The notes under the pieces were generated by a model. That model was given only the letters and a program-made list of their open reading frames with translations. It did not search any database and was not told the origin of the DNA. Below, one piece after another: positions 1 to 8,950 of a stretch of 64,000 nt of DNA. The DNA lies in contig JAJDEF010000030.1 of NCBI GenBank assembly GCA_029259945.1, positions 62,001 to 126,000 on the forward strand. The letters are read 5' to 3'. Source of the DNA: Planctomycetota bacterium. GTDB lineage: Bacteria > Planctomycetota > Planctomycetia > Pirellulales > Lacipirellulaceae. Positions within the stretch are counted from its first letter, which is position 1; every line of letters begins with the position of its first letter. The position numbers were made by a program, and so were the translations under genes.

Positions 1-131
1 AGCCGTAGGCTTCGCAATGCGCGGTTGCAGCCATGGAGTTTGCTTGACGGGCAAGGGCCGAATCATTCGGGCAACGCGTTCAGGCGATGTAAACGGCGTG
101 ATCAAGGCATTGCACCGCAATTTGAGGTATC

Positions 132-1358
132 GTGAGAAGCGATAAAAGAATTTTGGATGAAAATGCGGATTATGCGTGGTTAGCAAGCCCTGAGGCAGCT
201 CGTTGGCTGGGTGAGTTTGTGGATTCAGACGAATCGGTCCTGCGCCAACTCGATCGCCTGCGTAAGGAGTTGTCGTCTGAGCGAGCACGACTGATCGTCG
301 ATCAACTTGCGCTTCGTAAAAAGGCGGAGACAAAATTTGGCGCTCTGGCTAATCGCATGTTTTTCAGCGACCTAGCGCTACAACAAGCAACCGACCTCTG
401 GATCGCACGTTACAAGGCAGCACGGTTAGACGATAACACGGTCGCCGTTGACTATTGCTGTGGAATCGGAGGCGACCTGATTGCGATGGCTGAGCGAGGC
501 CCTGTTGTTGGCTGGGATCGCTCTGCGGGACTAGTCAGAATCGCACAAGCCAATCTACAGGCCGTAAAATGCCGGGATACGGCTAAGGTTTGCATTGGAG
601 ATGTCGAGCAACAGACACCTGTGAAGGAAGCAACATGGCACCTCGACCCTGACCGTCGCGTGGATGGTCGTCGATCGACGCAGGTACAGTGGCATTCTCC
701 GGGGCCAGAAGTTGTGGATCGTTGGCGCTCAAGTTGCCCCAACGGCATCTTAAAACTGGCCCCTGGAGCACGAGTTCCAGAACATTGGCAGAAAGAGGCT
801 GAGCTGGAATGGATTTCCCGCGTCCGCGAATGTAAGCAGCTTGTGGTATGGTTTGGCGATCACGCCACCGCCGTCGGTCAACGTCGGGCGACCGTGCTCA
901 TCAAGCCGGAACAAGAGCAAGCCGAGTGGACCCCGCACTCTTTTGTTGGTACGCCCGACCAAATTCCGCCGATAGCCCATCGGATTGCTCGCTATGTCTA
1001 CGATGTGAATCCGGCGGTTCGAGCTGCTGGGCTAGCTGGGGATCTTGCTATTGAGCAAGGTCTTACCGCCATGAGTGCCGGCGTCTCCTACCTGACCTCG
1101 GATCAATCGATCGATCATCCCCTGCTCGCTTGTTTTGAAGTCGTCGAACATCTACCATTCCGCATTGGCCCGCTGAGTAAATACCTCCGTGCGCAAGGCA
1201 TTGGTCGACTAGAAATTAAGAAATTAGGGGTTGAGATTACCCCTGAGCAGCTGCGCGGCAAGCTCAAACTCCGAGGCAGTGGCTCAGCGGCTATACTGAT
1301 TACCAAGTTCGGCACCAGCGAAATTGCGATTCTGGCCAAGCGTTGTAAGCCAGAGTGA
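132..1358 (+). CDS. Class I SAM-dependent methyltransferase with C-terminal THUMP-like domain
   Basis: Predicted AdoMet-dependent methyltransferase of 408 residues, probably acting on RNA, though the substrate cannot be read from sequence. An N-terminal helical region (about 1-95) precedes a Rossmann motif I, VDYCCGIGGD, at 106-115. A DPDRR segment near residue 172 fits the motif IV position. The C-terminal 80 residues, rich in IGPLSKYLRAQGIGRLEIKK-type sequence, match the THUMP-like domain found after such methyltransferases. The start used is GTG at 132, with no better in-frame ATG upstream of the conserved SPEAARWL segment. The 131 bases before it hold no recognisable gene. A TIM-barrel isomerase follows 77 bp downstream on the same strand. 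The family is confident; the target is unknown. Confidence 0.8.
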   Translation: MRSDKRILDENADYAWLASPEAARWLGEFVDSDESVLRQLDRLRKELSSERARLIVDQLALRKKAETKFGALANRMFFSDLALQQATDLWIARYKAARLDDNTVAVDYCCGIGGDLIAMAERGPVVGWDRSAGLVRIAQANLQAVKCRDTAKVCIGDVEQQTPVKEATWHLDPDRRVDGRRSTQVQWHSPGPEVVDRWRSSCPNGILKLAPGARVPEHWQKEAELEWISRVRECKQLVVWFGDHATAVGQRRATVLIKPEQEQAEWTPHSFVGTPDQIPPIAHRIARYVYDVNPAVRAAGLAGDLAIEQGLTAMSAGVSYLTSDQSIDHPLLACFEVVEHLPFRIGPLSKYLRAQGIGRLEIKKLGVEITPEQLRGKLKLRGSGSAAILITKFGTSEIAILAKRCKPE

Positions 1359-1435
1359 TGTCGAGGAACGAAACGCGGTAATAGGCGTTTAACATCCCGT
1401 CTCGAAGAAACGTCTGTCCATTTGGAGCGAACCAC

Positions 1436-2311
1436 GTGAAACTGGCTTTCAGTTCTAACGCCTACATGCAGTTTTCCATCGAGGAAACGATTCGCCGTAT
1501 TGCCAATCTTGGCTACCAGGGGATCGAAGTGTTGGCCGATGTTCCTCATGCGTGGCCGGCGGGACTGCTGCCCGAACGACGCGAGGAAATTCGCCAGTGC
1601 CTCGACAAGCATGGGCTGACCATTTCGAACATCAACGCTTTTATGATGAACGCGGTCGGAGACCCTCGCCAACCCTACTGGCATCCAGGTTGGACCGATC
1701 CCTACCCGCATTATCGAGCCATCCGACGCGAACATACAAAACGCTCGCTACAACTTGCGCACGATTTGGGTGCTCCACATATCACCACTTCACCCGGCGG
1801 GTTGGTTGCGCCAGAGCAGACTTGGCAAGAAGCGGCCGACATTTTCTACGAAGAGCTGATGCCCTGCGTCGAACTCGCAGAACAACTTGGACAAAAGATC
1901 TTGATCGAACCCGAACCAGAGCTTTTGATCGAGCGGTTTGACCAATACCTAGAGTTCGTCGGTCGAATCGATTCGCCAGCGATCGGCTTGAATTTCGACA
2001 TCGGCCACGCCTATTGTGTTGGCGAAGATCCTCAAGATTGGGTCGCCAAAATGGCTGAGCACACGGTGCACTATCATTTAGAAGACATCGCCACGAGCCG
2101 TGTCCACGCCCACTTGATTCCCGGGCACGGCGGAATCGACTTCGCTGCTACCCTAAAAGCCATTTCCGCGACCAACTACGACGGGTGGCTCACGGTGGAA
2201 CTCTATCCGTACATTGACACCCCCGACGAGGCTGCTCGTGAGGCAAAAGAGTTTCTCACCCAAGCTTTATCAACTCCTGGTATTTCAATAAGAACAGCCC
2301 AGCAACCATGA
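1436..2311 (+). CDS. Sugar phosphate isomerase/epimerase-like TIM-barrel protein
   Basis: A 291-residue protein of the xylose-isomerase-like TIM-barrel superfamily (AP endonuclease 2 fold). Expected metal-site segments are visible in order: EPEPELL (about 160), NFDIGHAY (about 183), YHLEDI (about 211), PGHGGIDF (about 226) and a terminal VELYP. These supply the Glu, Asp and His ligands typical of divalent-metal isomerases. The start is ATG at 1436. It follows the methyltransferase gene by 77 bp in the same orientation and may be co-transcribed. The substrate is not deducible; members act on sugars, inositols, hydroxypyruvate or unknown metabolites. Length and fold fit the family. Confidence 0.8.
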   Translation: MKLAFSSNAYMQFSIEETIRRIANLGYQGIEVLADVPHAWPAGLLPERREEIRQCLDKHGLTISNINAFMMNAVGDPRQPYWHPGWTDPYPHYRAIRREHTKRSLQLAHDLGAPHITTSPGGLVAPEQTWQEAADIFYEELMPCVELAEQLGQKILIEPEPELLIERFDQYLEFVGRIDSPAIGLNFDIGHAYCVGEDPQDWVAKMAEHTVHYHLEDIATSRVHAHLIPGHGGIDFAATLKAISATNYDGWLTVELYPYIDTPDEAAREAKEFLTQALSTPGISIRTAQQP

Positions 2312-2741
2312 ATGGCTACTGGACTGTGTGTTGTTGCTTTGAGAACAGGCCCTACGACAAGGTGAAGCAGAACGGGTACTCAGAAGCAGGTGGTGGGTGG
2401 GCATCCCCGTTGGACAACCCGCCGGTGGTCAACGGTTTGCACCACCCATCTGGCGTTTATGATAATCGTTCAACGAACCACCTCCTTCCAATCAAGATCT
2501 TGGCGGCATCGGCATTCTGCCAGAGAACACCTAGCGGCCGAAATAGCCCGTCGTGCTGCGTTGGCACGAACCTTGGCCCCATTATACCCACCAATTCGCA
2601 ATTCGACGCAATAGCGATCCAATGCGAGGAAGTGGGAACCCGCTTGCAAGGCAACTCAAAGAACCACAGGAACAGCACTTAGGTTTGCAAAGCAACGGAC
2701 TAAATTTTTGTATTTTTAAGCTTCGTCGGGACTCTCAGTAT
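2312..2741. other. Intergenic region without a supported gene
   Basis: These 430 bases lie between the isomerase stop and the 3' end of the convergent VKOR gene. Open frames of 60-124 codons exist on both strands, but they overlap one another, are Cys/Trp/Arg rich in an unnatural way and show no recognisable domain. I call none of them. A weak inverted repeat (CTCA...TGAG around 2734-2749) lies at the 3' end of the convergent gene. Nothing else is visible. Confidence 0.5.
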
Positions 2742-4136
2742 TTATTGAGATGGCGTTTCCTCGACAGGCACAAGTCCGAAGTTTTTTTCAAGAACTTTGA
2801 ACCATTCCTGTTCGTTTTCGGGTAAACCGCTGATGATTCCTTTCTTGGTCAGCAGCATAGGTAAACCTGATTTGGCTTTTGCAAAGACGTTGCAATGCTC
2901 AATGATCTTTTGAGCGACATTTTGGCGCAGAACGGTGTCGAGCAAAACCTCTTCGCCAGCGAGGGTCATTGCTTTCCGGCGAGCATCTCCTGCCAAGGGC
3001 GGCTTTTCTGAATCCATCATCCAATTATGAAATTCGATAAACCTATCTGGTGCAATTTTCGAAACTCCCATAGCAAGGCGAGCATAGAGGCACGCATTAC
3101 GTTTCGTGGGATGGGTTTGCTCCATGTTAGGGTTGCACTTTGAATCAAGGGGGACATGGTAGATGGCAAACGCTATTTGATCGCCATATCTCTTGACGGC
3201 CGCATGAATGTAGGGATGCAGATGTCGACAATGTGTGCACGTGTAATCAAGCATTTCGACGAAGATCAAGGGGGCATCAGGATTGCCAAAAACAGGATAC
3301 TTGCGGATATCGATTGCATCTTGCAAACCGTCAACGCGTATTAGTCTTGTCATCGATCTGAAAACTGGATCCCTAGGCAACTCGCTAGACGTTGTTTCTT
3401 CGTGGTTCGTGGTATTCTCCGATTGGGTAAAAGAGAAGGCTTCTGCTTCTTGCTCTTCGAATAAGGTGGATTCGTCGTCTGTCACCTCAAACAGCAAAGT
3501 CGGTGGAGAAAACAGCAGTTGCCCCCCCATTAGCAACGCTATCCCGGCACACGAAACACTGGTGGCAATCCACGGATGAAATCCATCCCAAGCACCATCG
3601 TCCACTTGCGGAGTCGTCTCTTCCGTAGCTCTTACACCAAGCAGCGCGCCCATCTGTTCATAATCAATTTCCGTAGGAGGTCTACGGAGTAGAAAAATAG
3701 TAAGTACCGAAATAGTCAAGCCACAAGTGTGAATGCCCATGCAGTAGAGGCAAAAGCTTTGGATAAAGATCACTTGAACGGCGACAAACCAAACGGCCGA
3801 CCCTGCTGCCAATAGCGAAAGCGCAAGCAGGCAGCTCCCTGCCGACGTAAATGGTTTCTTAGCAGCAGGCCACAAAAAGGCAAGTATCGTGGCGTAGGTC
3901 ATGACCCCAAAGAGACTTACCGGCAGTCCCAGCCATTTCGACCAATAGCTGCCAAGGACTGCATCGCAATTGACAGCGGAATTGCCCGTGCAACCGATGA
4001 CCGTGTCTGCTTGCCACGTGACCCAAGTCAAATAGGCGGAAAGGCCAAATGCGATAAATGCCAGTACGCCGATGGCCGACGCAAGTCGAATCGAGTACTT
4101 TGAAGTTGAGGTGTCTAGCTCTGACGAATCGAACAA
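2742..4136 (-). CDS. Vitamin K epoxide reductase (VKOR)-thioredoxin fusion protein
   Basis: A 464-residue membrane protein likely driving disulfide formation in the periplasm. The N-terminal half (about 15-150) has four hydrophobic helices and the VKOR cysteine pattern: C49 and C57 in the first loop and the CLYC pair C129/C132. A transmembrane segment near 188-208 is followed by an acidic Ser/Thr/Glu-rich linker. A thioredoxin/DsbA-like domain (about 275-455) then carries CTHC at C300-C303. In known VKOR-thioredoxin fusions the VKOR part re-oxidises the thioredoxin part using quinone. The gene is monocistronic; it diverges from the small CPXCG gene and converges with the isomerase. Confidence 0.88.
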   Translation of the reverse strand: MFDSSELDTSTSKYSIRLASAIGVLAFIAFGLSAYLTWVTWQADTVIGCTGNSAVNCDAVLGSYWSKWLGLPVSLFGVMTYATILAFLWPAAKKPFTSAGSCLLALSLLAAGSAVWFVAVQVIFIQSFCLYCMGIHTCGLTISVLTIFLLRRPPTEIDYEQMGALLGVRATEETTPQVDDGAWDGFHPWIATSVSCAGIALLMGGQLLFSPPTLLFEVTDDESTLFEEQEAEAFSFTQSENTTNHEETTSSELPRDPVFRSMTRLIRVDGLQDAIDIRKYPVFGNPDAPLIFVEMLDYTCTHCRHLHPYIHAAVKRYGDQIAFAIYHVPLDSKCNPNMEQTHPTKRNACLYARLAMGVSKIAPDRFIEFHNWMMDSEKPPLAGDARRKAMTLAGEEVLLDTVLRQNVAQKIIEHCNVFAKAKSGLPMLLTKKGIISGLPENEQEWFKVLEKNFGLVPVEETPSQ

Positions 4137-4222
4137 CGAGGTGCCCTCTCACTGGGATTTGTGCTATTCAACTGACCATTGTAACCAAGTTTTGTGCCAA
4201 CATCCCAGAGTTCTCGCTCACG

Positions 4223-4405
4223 ATGCAAGACCAGGCCCCATATATTTGCGATAGTTGCGGGGAAACAATCGTTGTCCCGATCGATCTCACTGCAGGCTTA
4301 TCCCAAGTGTACGTCGAAGATTGTCCTGTGTGCTGTTGCGCCAACATAATTCACGTAGAGATTGACGAAGAAGGGAACGCCGAGGCCTGGGGGGAATTAG
4401 AATAA
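4223..4405 (+). CDS. Small CPXCG-type zinc-ribbon protein
   Basis: A 60-residue protein with two Cys pairs, C9/C12 (CDSC) and C34/C37 (CPVC), plus extra cysteines at 38-39, forming a probable zinc ribbon. It ends in an acidic tail. It matches the short CPXCG cysteine-rich family of unknown function found in proteobacteria and planctomycetes. I chose the ATG at 4223; the longer open frame upstream runs antisense into the 5' end of the VKOR gene and has no conserved sequence. The role is unknown. Confidence 0.75.
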   Translation: MQDQAPYICDSCGETIVVPIDLTAGLSQVYVEDCPVCCCANIIHVEIDEEGNAEAWGELE

Positions 4406-4499
4406 AAGGAACCATCAGCAGAATTTACAGAGCCCAGCCGCAGACGTCAATTAAAACAAGGCTGATCGGGCAACTATTTGCACTCCAAGGATAACCGTC

Positions 4500-5303
4500 A
4501 TGTTTCAATCGCTTACCGCTCCTATTGGCAGCAAGATCGCTTTGGCCGATTTTGACCCCGGCTATGTCGAGGGTGAGTGGACAAAGAAATCGTCAAAAAC
4601 GAAAATCGCAGAAAACACCGCGACAAGTCGTCAACTTGCTTATCGCCTCTATGCTGAAAATCAGCGTGCGATATTATTGGTGCTGCAAGGGATGGATACT
4701 GCCGGCAAAGACGGAACCATTCGCACGGTGATGACGGGTATTAATCCGCAAAGTTGCCAGATTGTGCCGTTTAAACAGCCCAGCCATCAAGAGTTAGATC
4801 ACGATTTTTTATGGCGAATTCACAATGCAGTGCCACGCCGAGGGAATATCGGTATTTTTAACCGCTCGCATTACGAAGATGTGCTGGTGGTGCGTGTCCA
4901 CAATCTTGTGCCAGAAGCCGAATGGCGAGGACGTTATGAGCGGATCAACGATTTTGAAAAACTCTTAGTCGAAGGTGGCATTACGGTAGTCAAGTGCTTT
5001 TTGCATGTCAGCAAAGAAGAACAAAGGGAGCGGCTTCAGGCGAGATTAGACAACCCCGACAAACGTTGGAAGTTCAGTAAGGCGGACATCGAGGAGCGAA
5101 GACTTTGGGAGGATTATCAACGGGCTTATGAAGATGCGTTAACCTATTGCAATACCGTGCATGCACCGTGGCACATTATCCCCTCTGACCGCAAATGGTA
5201 TCGCAACCTGACCGTCAGCGGCATTCTTCTCAAAACACTTCAACAGCTTGACCCACAATTCCCGGTTTGCGAAGAAGGGTTGGACGATCTGGTCGTCGAT
5301 TGA
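4500..5303 (+). CDS. ppk2: Polyphosphate kinase 2 family, polyP:nucleotide phosphotransferase
   Basis: A 267-residue PPK2-family enzyme that transfers phosphate between polyphosphate and nucleoside mono- or diphosphates in the cytoplasm. The Walker A motif GMDTAGKDG sits at 64-72, the Walker B/Asp motif FNRSHYEDV at 120-128 and an Arg-rich lid region follows at about 165-195. The single compact domain of about 270 residues is typical of the one-domain class. The ATG at 4500 gives the family N-terminus. The gene converges with mcsB, with only 13 bp between the stop codons. Class (AMP versus ADP phosphorylating) cannot be settled by eye, although the sequence around Walker A looks most like class III. 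Confidence 0.88.
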   Translation: MFQSLTAPIGSKIALADFDPGYVEGEWTKKSSKTKIAENTATSRQLAYRLYAENQRAILLVLQGMDTAGKDGTIRTVMTGINPQSCQIVPFKQPSHQELDHDFLWRIHNAVPRRGNIGIFNRSHYEDVLVVRVHNLVPEAEWRGRYERINDFEKLLVEGGITVVKCFLHVSKEEQRERLQARLDNPDKRWKFSKADIEERRLWEDYQRAYEDALTYCNTVHAPWHIIPSDRKWYRNLTVSGILLKTLQQLDPQFPVCEEGLDDLVVD

Positions 5304-5316
5304 AATCCAACGTTAG

Positions 5317-6405
5317 CTAATTCTGCGAGGGATCGTTCGGCCCTTTGCCATTCAAATGACGTCGTAGATAAGTCGCCCGTTCGATATTGCGATCCGCTGC
5401 ATCAAGCTCAACCCCAGAGAGTTTCTGTAAATGAGCTGGCTGGGTGTGGACAAACAGCTTATTGACAGTTGGAATCTCTAAATCGCTGATGAGCCCCAGA
5501 TTGATTCCCATGCGAACGCTAGAGAGCAGATGCATGGTTTCTTCGGAACTGATAGTCTGCGCCGTGCGTAAGATACCGTAAGCTCGGCTCACACGATCAT
5601 GAAGAGTTTCTTGGCTTTCGCGAACAAGAAATTCTCGGGCTTGTCGTTCGTAATCGATGAGTACCGGCACCACGTCGGCAACTTTCTTTGTGAGTTCTTC
5701 TTCGGTTAGGCCCAGGGTGATCTGATTGCTGACCTGGTAGAAATCGCCCATGGCCTGTGAACCTTCGCCATAGAGGCCACGGACGGCAAGGTTGATTTTC
5801 TGTAGGCTCTTGAAGACTTTTTCGATCTGACGCGTAATCACCAAGGCGGGAAGGTGGAGCATGACGCTCACGCGTACCCCTGTGCCGACGTTCGTCGGAC
5901 AGGCAGTTAAATAGCCGAGCTTGTCACTGAACGCATAAGTGAGTTGTTCTTCGATCAGGTCGTCGAGGTCATTGATTTTTTCCCACGCCGAAGTAAGGTC
6001 CAATCCGCTTTGCATCACTTGAAAGCGGAGATGATCTTCTTCGTTGATCATCACGCTAAATCGCTCAGAGGGGTCGATCACAGCAGCGCGTGCCCCTTCG
6101 CTTTCTGAAAGCTCTCGGCTGATCAGTTGGCGTTCGACCAGAAACTGGCGATCCACTTCACTGATATCTCCGACGTTGATAAACAGCGTATCGGGAGACA
6201 GCGAGCCTGTTTGCAGTAGCGCATCAATTCTGGTTCGGACACCTTTTTCGATCTCCGCTCGATCGCTTTCCGTAGTACGAGAGATGAAAGGGAAGTCGGC
6301 AAGATTCCGCGCCAAACGAATTCGACTGCTAATGACAATATCCGACTCGGGGCCGGAACCCTTGAGCCACTCGCCGCTCGAGCTTGCAAGATCGTCTAGA
6401 TGCAT
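5317..6405 (-). CDS. mcsB: Protein arginine kinase McsB
   Basis: A 362-residue ATP:guanido phosphotransferase-family enzyme that phosphorylates arginine residues of proteins, marking them for ClpCP degradation in Gram-positive bacteria. Visible landmarks are SSRIRLARNLADFPF at 26-40, the guanido-kinase NEEDHLR motif at 120-126 and CPTNVGTG containing the reactive Cys at 168-175. Length matches McsB rather than eukaryotic arginine kinases. It lies 84 bp downstream of mcsA in the same orientation, the conserved pair order. Neither ctsR nor clpC is adjacent, unlike in Bacillus. Confidence 0.92.
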   Translation of the reverse strand: MHLDDLASSSGEWLKGSGPESDIVISSRIRLARNLADFPFISRTTESDRAEIEKGVRTRIDALLQTGSLSPDTLFINVGDISEVDRQFLVERQLISRELSESEGARAAVIDPSERFSVMINEEDHLRFQVMQSGLDLTSAWEKINDLDDLIEEQLTYAFSDKLGYLTACPTNVGTGVRVSVMLHLPALVITRQIEKVFKSLQKINLAVRGLYGEGSQAMGDFYQVSNQITLGLTEEELTKKVADVVPVLIDYERQAREFLVRESQETLHDRVSRAYGILRTAQTISSEETMHLLSSVRMGINLGLISDLEIPTVNKLFVHTQPAHLQKLSGVELDAADRNIERATYLRRHLNGKGPNDPSQN

Positions 6406-6489
6406 GATGAGATAAACATTTCCAGCGGTTTTATTGCCGATTTTGAAGGACGAATTTTCAGGCGGAGGAATATTTTTTGGTCATCCGAA

Positions 6490-7023
6490 CTAAGGGGATG
6501 TGTCGTCTGAGGTCTGAGAGGAGGTCTCGATCTCACGGATTTGGTCGCGAAGTTGCGAGGCTTGCTCGTAATCTTCGGCGGCGACAGCTTCTTTCATCTC
6601 TCGGCGTAATCGAATGAGCTGCGTTTGCTGATCGGCTCCCTGCGGGCAGCGTTTGGGTACTTTGCCTATGTGATGGACTTCGTCGTGGATATTCATCAAC
6701 AAGGGTTCAAGCTCATCGGCAAAAAAGGCATAGTCGTGTGGGCAGCCTAGGCGGCCTTTTTTTCTGAATTCTAAAAAAGTGATTCCACACATGGGGCAGG
6801 ATCGCTGATCGAGCCTCGCCAACTGATCCGCAGTTTCTCCAACCGCCAGATGCTGTGCTAGCAAGCCTGCCATGGCAGGCATCACCTCTGCCACTTCTTC
6901 TTCGCTTGGACTCAAGAACGATTGGGCGCACTCTTCACAGAGGTGGAGCTCGTTGGGTTTTCCATCGATCAGATCGGTGATATGAAATGTTGCCTGGCGA
7001 TCACATCTTTGGCACTTCATCAC
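6490..7023 (-). CDS. mcsA: McsA-type zinc-finger/UVR-domain activator of McsB
   Basis: A 177-residue protein with two treble-clef-like cysteine sets: C4/C7 with C29/C32, then CPMC near 77-80 with GC near 93. A C-terminal UVR (UvrB/UvrC) motif, LRREMKEAVAAEDYEQASQL, spans about 138-157. This is the McsA architecture; McsA activates McsB and helps it bind substrate. The frame opens with two consecutive ATGs, so the start is 7023 or 7020. A good vegetative promoter lies about 200 bp upstream at 7229-7256. mcsB follows. Confidence 0.88.
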   Translation of the reverse strand: MMKCQRCDRQATFHITDLIDGKPNELHLCEECAQSFLSPSEEEVAEVMPAMAGLLAQHLAVGETADQLARLDQRSCPMCGITFLEFRKKGRLGCPHDYAFFADELEPLLMNIHDEVHHIGKVPKRCPQGADQQTQLIRLRREMKEAVAAEDYEQASQLRDQIREIETSSQTSDDTSP

Positions 7024-7411
7024 ACCACCACTTTCCTATGTCCAGAAAAAAGAACCCGGAGGCGTTCCTAGCAAGGCACATTGGCAAAAAATAGCGCGGT
7101 TCATCAAGTTGAAAACGGAGGCTCCGAACCGACGTTCTCTCTTGCGTGTCTGCGGTCTGGACGGTTGCCACCAACCCTATTTTCTGACCAGCCGGTCCAT
7201 CATCTGTTGACTAAGGCAGACTACGGGGATTCTAGCCTTGCCCCCATAAGTGTCAAGGTGAACGCTGCCCCTAAGCAATTGCCCAGACTAAGGATGGGCG
7301 CATCGAGACATCGACAACACTATCCGTTGTAGGGCATAATTGACACTGTTAAGCTAACCGTATCGTTGCGGCATACACTTCTTCACTAACTTCCTTCGCC
7401 CGGCCAAATTG
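7024..7411. other. Divergent control region between mcsA and trpE
   Basis: This stretch of about 388 bases separates the reverse mcsA-mcsB operon from forward trpE. It contains a strong reverse promoter (7229-7256). A weaker forward candidate has TTGACA at 7340-7345 and TATCGT at 7361-7366, with a short 15-base spacer. I see no Trp-codon-rich leader peptide and no obvious attenuator hairpin before trpE, and no CtsR- or CIRCE-like operator before mcsA. An open frame at 7081-7332 has no recognisable content. Confidence 0.5.
7229..7256 (-). promoter_or_regulatory. Sigma-70-type promoter for mcsA-mcsB
   Basis: On the reverse strand a perfect -35 TTGACA (7256 to 7251) is followed by a 16-base spacer and TAGAAT (7234 to 7229), one mismatch from the -10 consensus. 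The predicted start near 7222 gives an untranslated leader of about 200 bases before mcsA. Confidence 0.5.
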
Positions 7412-8944
7412 ATGCCTTACGCTCCCCGCCTGAAACGATTCCGTGAGTTGGCCCTCGAGGTCGACTTTGTGCCCGTCTATCGCCGACTCGTAAGCGACGC
7501 CCTTACCCCTGTCCAGGCGTTTAAAAAACTCGATGACCCTTCCTCGGCTTGCCTATTTGAAAGTGTGATTGGGGGCGAGAAAGTCGGCCGATACAGTTTT
7601 CTTGCCAGCGAGCCGTTCGTACAAATCGAAGCTTACGGCACCGAAGTTTCAATAGCTCGCCGCATTGCTACGAGTAGCGAACCCGAGAGCTTGTCGGAGT
7701 GGACCTTAGAGACGGTTGAAAGCGAGAATCCTATTGAGGTTCTCCGCGAGCAAGTCAACGCCATCGAAGTTGCCCACTTGCCAGAATTGCCACCCTTTGT
7801 CGGCGGTGCGGTGGGCTACGCTGGCTATGATACGGTGCGCTATGTGGAGCATCTTCCGGATGCTCCTGAAGATGACCGTCAATTGCCAGACTTGTCATTT
7901 GCTTTGTACGACCACATGATCGTTTTCGATCACATTCAAAAGACGGTCATCGTGTTGGCGCTGGCAGATGTGCGCGACAAATCTCCCGAGGCGTTGCAGG
8001 CGGCTTACGACCATGCCGGTGAACGGGTCGATCGTTTGGTCGCGCAGCTTGATTCTTCTAAGCAATCACTAAGGCTTGCAGATATCAAGATCGAGGGCGA
8101 AACCACGCTCGACTACACGTCGAACTTCACGCAGGGGCAGTACGAAGATGCGGTACGTCAATGTATTGAATACATCCGTGCCGGCGACATTTTTCAGGTA
8201 GTAATCAGTCAGCGTTTGCAAGTTCCGTTCAAGCTCCCGCCGTTCGAGTTTTATCGTACGCTTCGCGTAGTGAATCCCAGCCCGTTTATGTTTTACTTGC
8301 GAACTCCTAAGGTTACGTTGGTGGGTAGTTCTCCGGAAATCATGGTCCGAGTCGTGGAGGGTCGAGTCACGGTCCGTCCGTTGGCCGGGACAAGGCGACG
8401 AGGGCAAAGCGAAGAGGAAGATTTGCGGCTAGCCGAAGAACTCCTCACCGACCCCAAAGAACGGGCCGAGCACGTTATGTTAGTCGACTTAGGAAGAAAC
8501 GACGTTGGCAGAGTGGCCCAATATGACACCGTCGAGCTATCCGACGTGATGGTGGTCGAGCGTTATAGCCATGTCATGCACATCAGCTCCAACGTCTGTG
8601 GGCAGCTTCGCGAAGATTGCGATTCGTTCGATGCCTTGGCGGCTTGTTTGCCAGCGGGTACGGTCTCGGGTGCACCTAAGGTTCGAGCGATGGAAATTAT
8701 CGATCAATTAGAACCCCATCGCCGCGGGCCGTATGCCGGTGCCGTTGGTTACATCGATTTCTCAGGGAATATGGATACCTGCATTGCCTTGCGAACCGTT
8801 GTGATCCATGACGAGACGGCCTTCGTCCAGGCAGGTGCTGGAATCGTTGCCGATAGTGTTCCCAAACTCGAATATGAAGAAACTCTGAACAAAGCCCGAG
8901 GCATGCTCAAGGCCATTGAAATCACTCAGCAGCGTATGAGTTAG
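7412..8944 (+). CDS. trpE: Anthranilate synthase component I
   Basis: A 510-residue chorismate-utilising enzyme that makes anthranilate in the first step of tryptophan synthesis, together with a TrpG glutaminase not encoded here. The C-terminal chorismate-binding domain is clear: the GDIFQVVISQR region (about 255-265), FYLRTP and GSSPEIMVRV, then TRRRG, LVDLGRNDVGRV, LPAGTVSGAPKVRAMEII and the terminal AGAGIVADSVPKLEYEET. The N-terminal regulatory half begins FRELALEVDFVPVYRR. An in-frame TTG at 7409 directly precedes ATG 7412; I prefer the ATG. yqgE starts 6 bp after the stop. PabB or other chorismate enzymes are less likely given the TrpE-type N-terminus. Confidence 0.92.
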   Translation: MPYAPRLKRFRELALEVDFVPVYRRLVSDALTPVQAFKKLDDPSSACLFESVIGGEKVGRYSFLASEPFVQIEAYGTEVSIARRIATSSEPESLSEWTLETVESENPIEVLREQVNAIEVAHLPELPPFVGGAVGYAGYDTVRYVEHLPDAPEDDRQLPDLSFALYDHMIVFDHIQKTVIVLALADVRDKSPEALQAAYDHAGERVDRLVAQLDSSKQSLRLADIKIEGETTLDYTSNFTQGQYEDAVRQCIEYIRAGDIFQVVISQRLQVPFKLPPFEFYRTLRVVNPSPFMFYLRTPKVTLVGSSPEIMVRVVEGRVTVRPLAGTRRRGQSEEEDLRLAEELLTDPKERAEHVMLVDLGRNDVGRVAQYDTVELSDVMVVERYSHVMHISSNVCGQLREDCDSFDALAACLPAGTVSGAPKVRAMEIIDQLEPHRRGPYAGAVGYIDFSGNMDTCIALRTVVIHDETAFVQAGAGIVADSVPKLEYEETLNKARGMLKAIEITQQRMS

Positions 8945-8950
8945 CGTGCA

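Noticed and set aside
1115-1735. 206-codon reverse open frame
   Set aside because: Antisense to the methyltransferase end and the isomerase start; composition without any family pattern.
2308-2682. 124-codon forward frame starting in the isomerase stop (ATGA)
   Set aside because: The ATGA overlap looks tempting, but the protein is Cys/Trp/Asn-heavy, lacks any domain and overlaps equally good frames in other phases.
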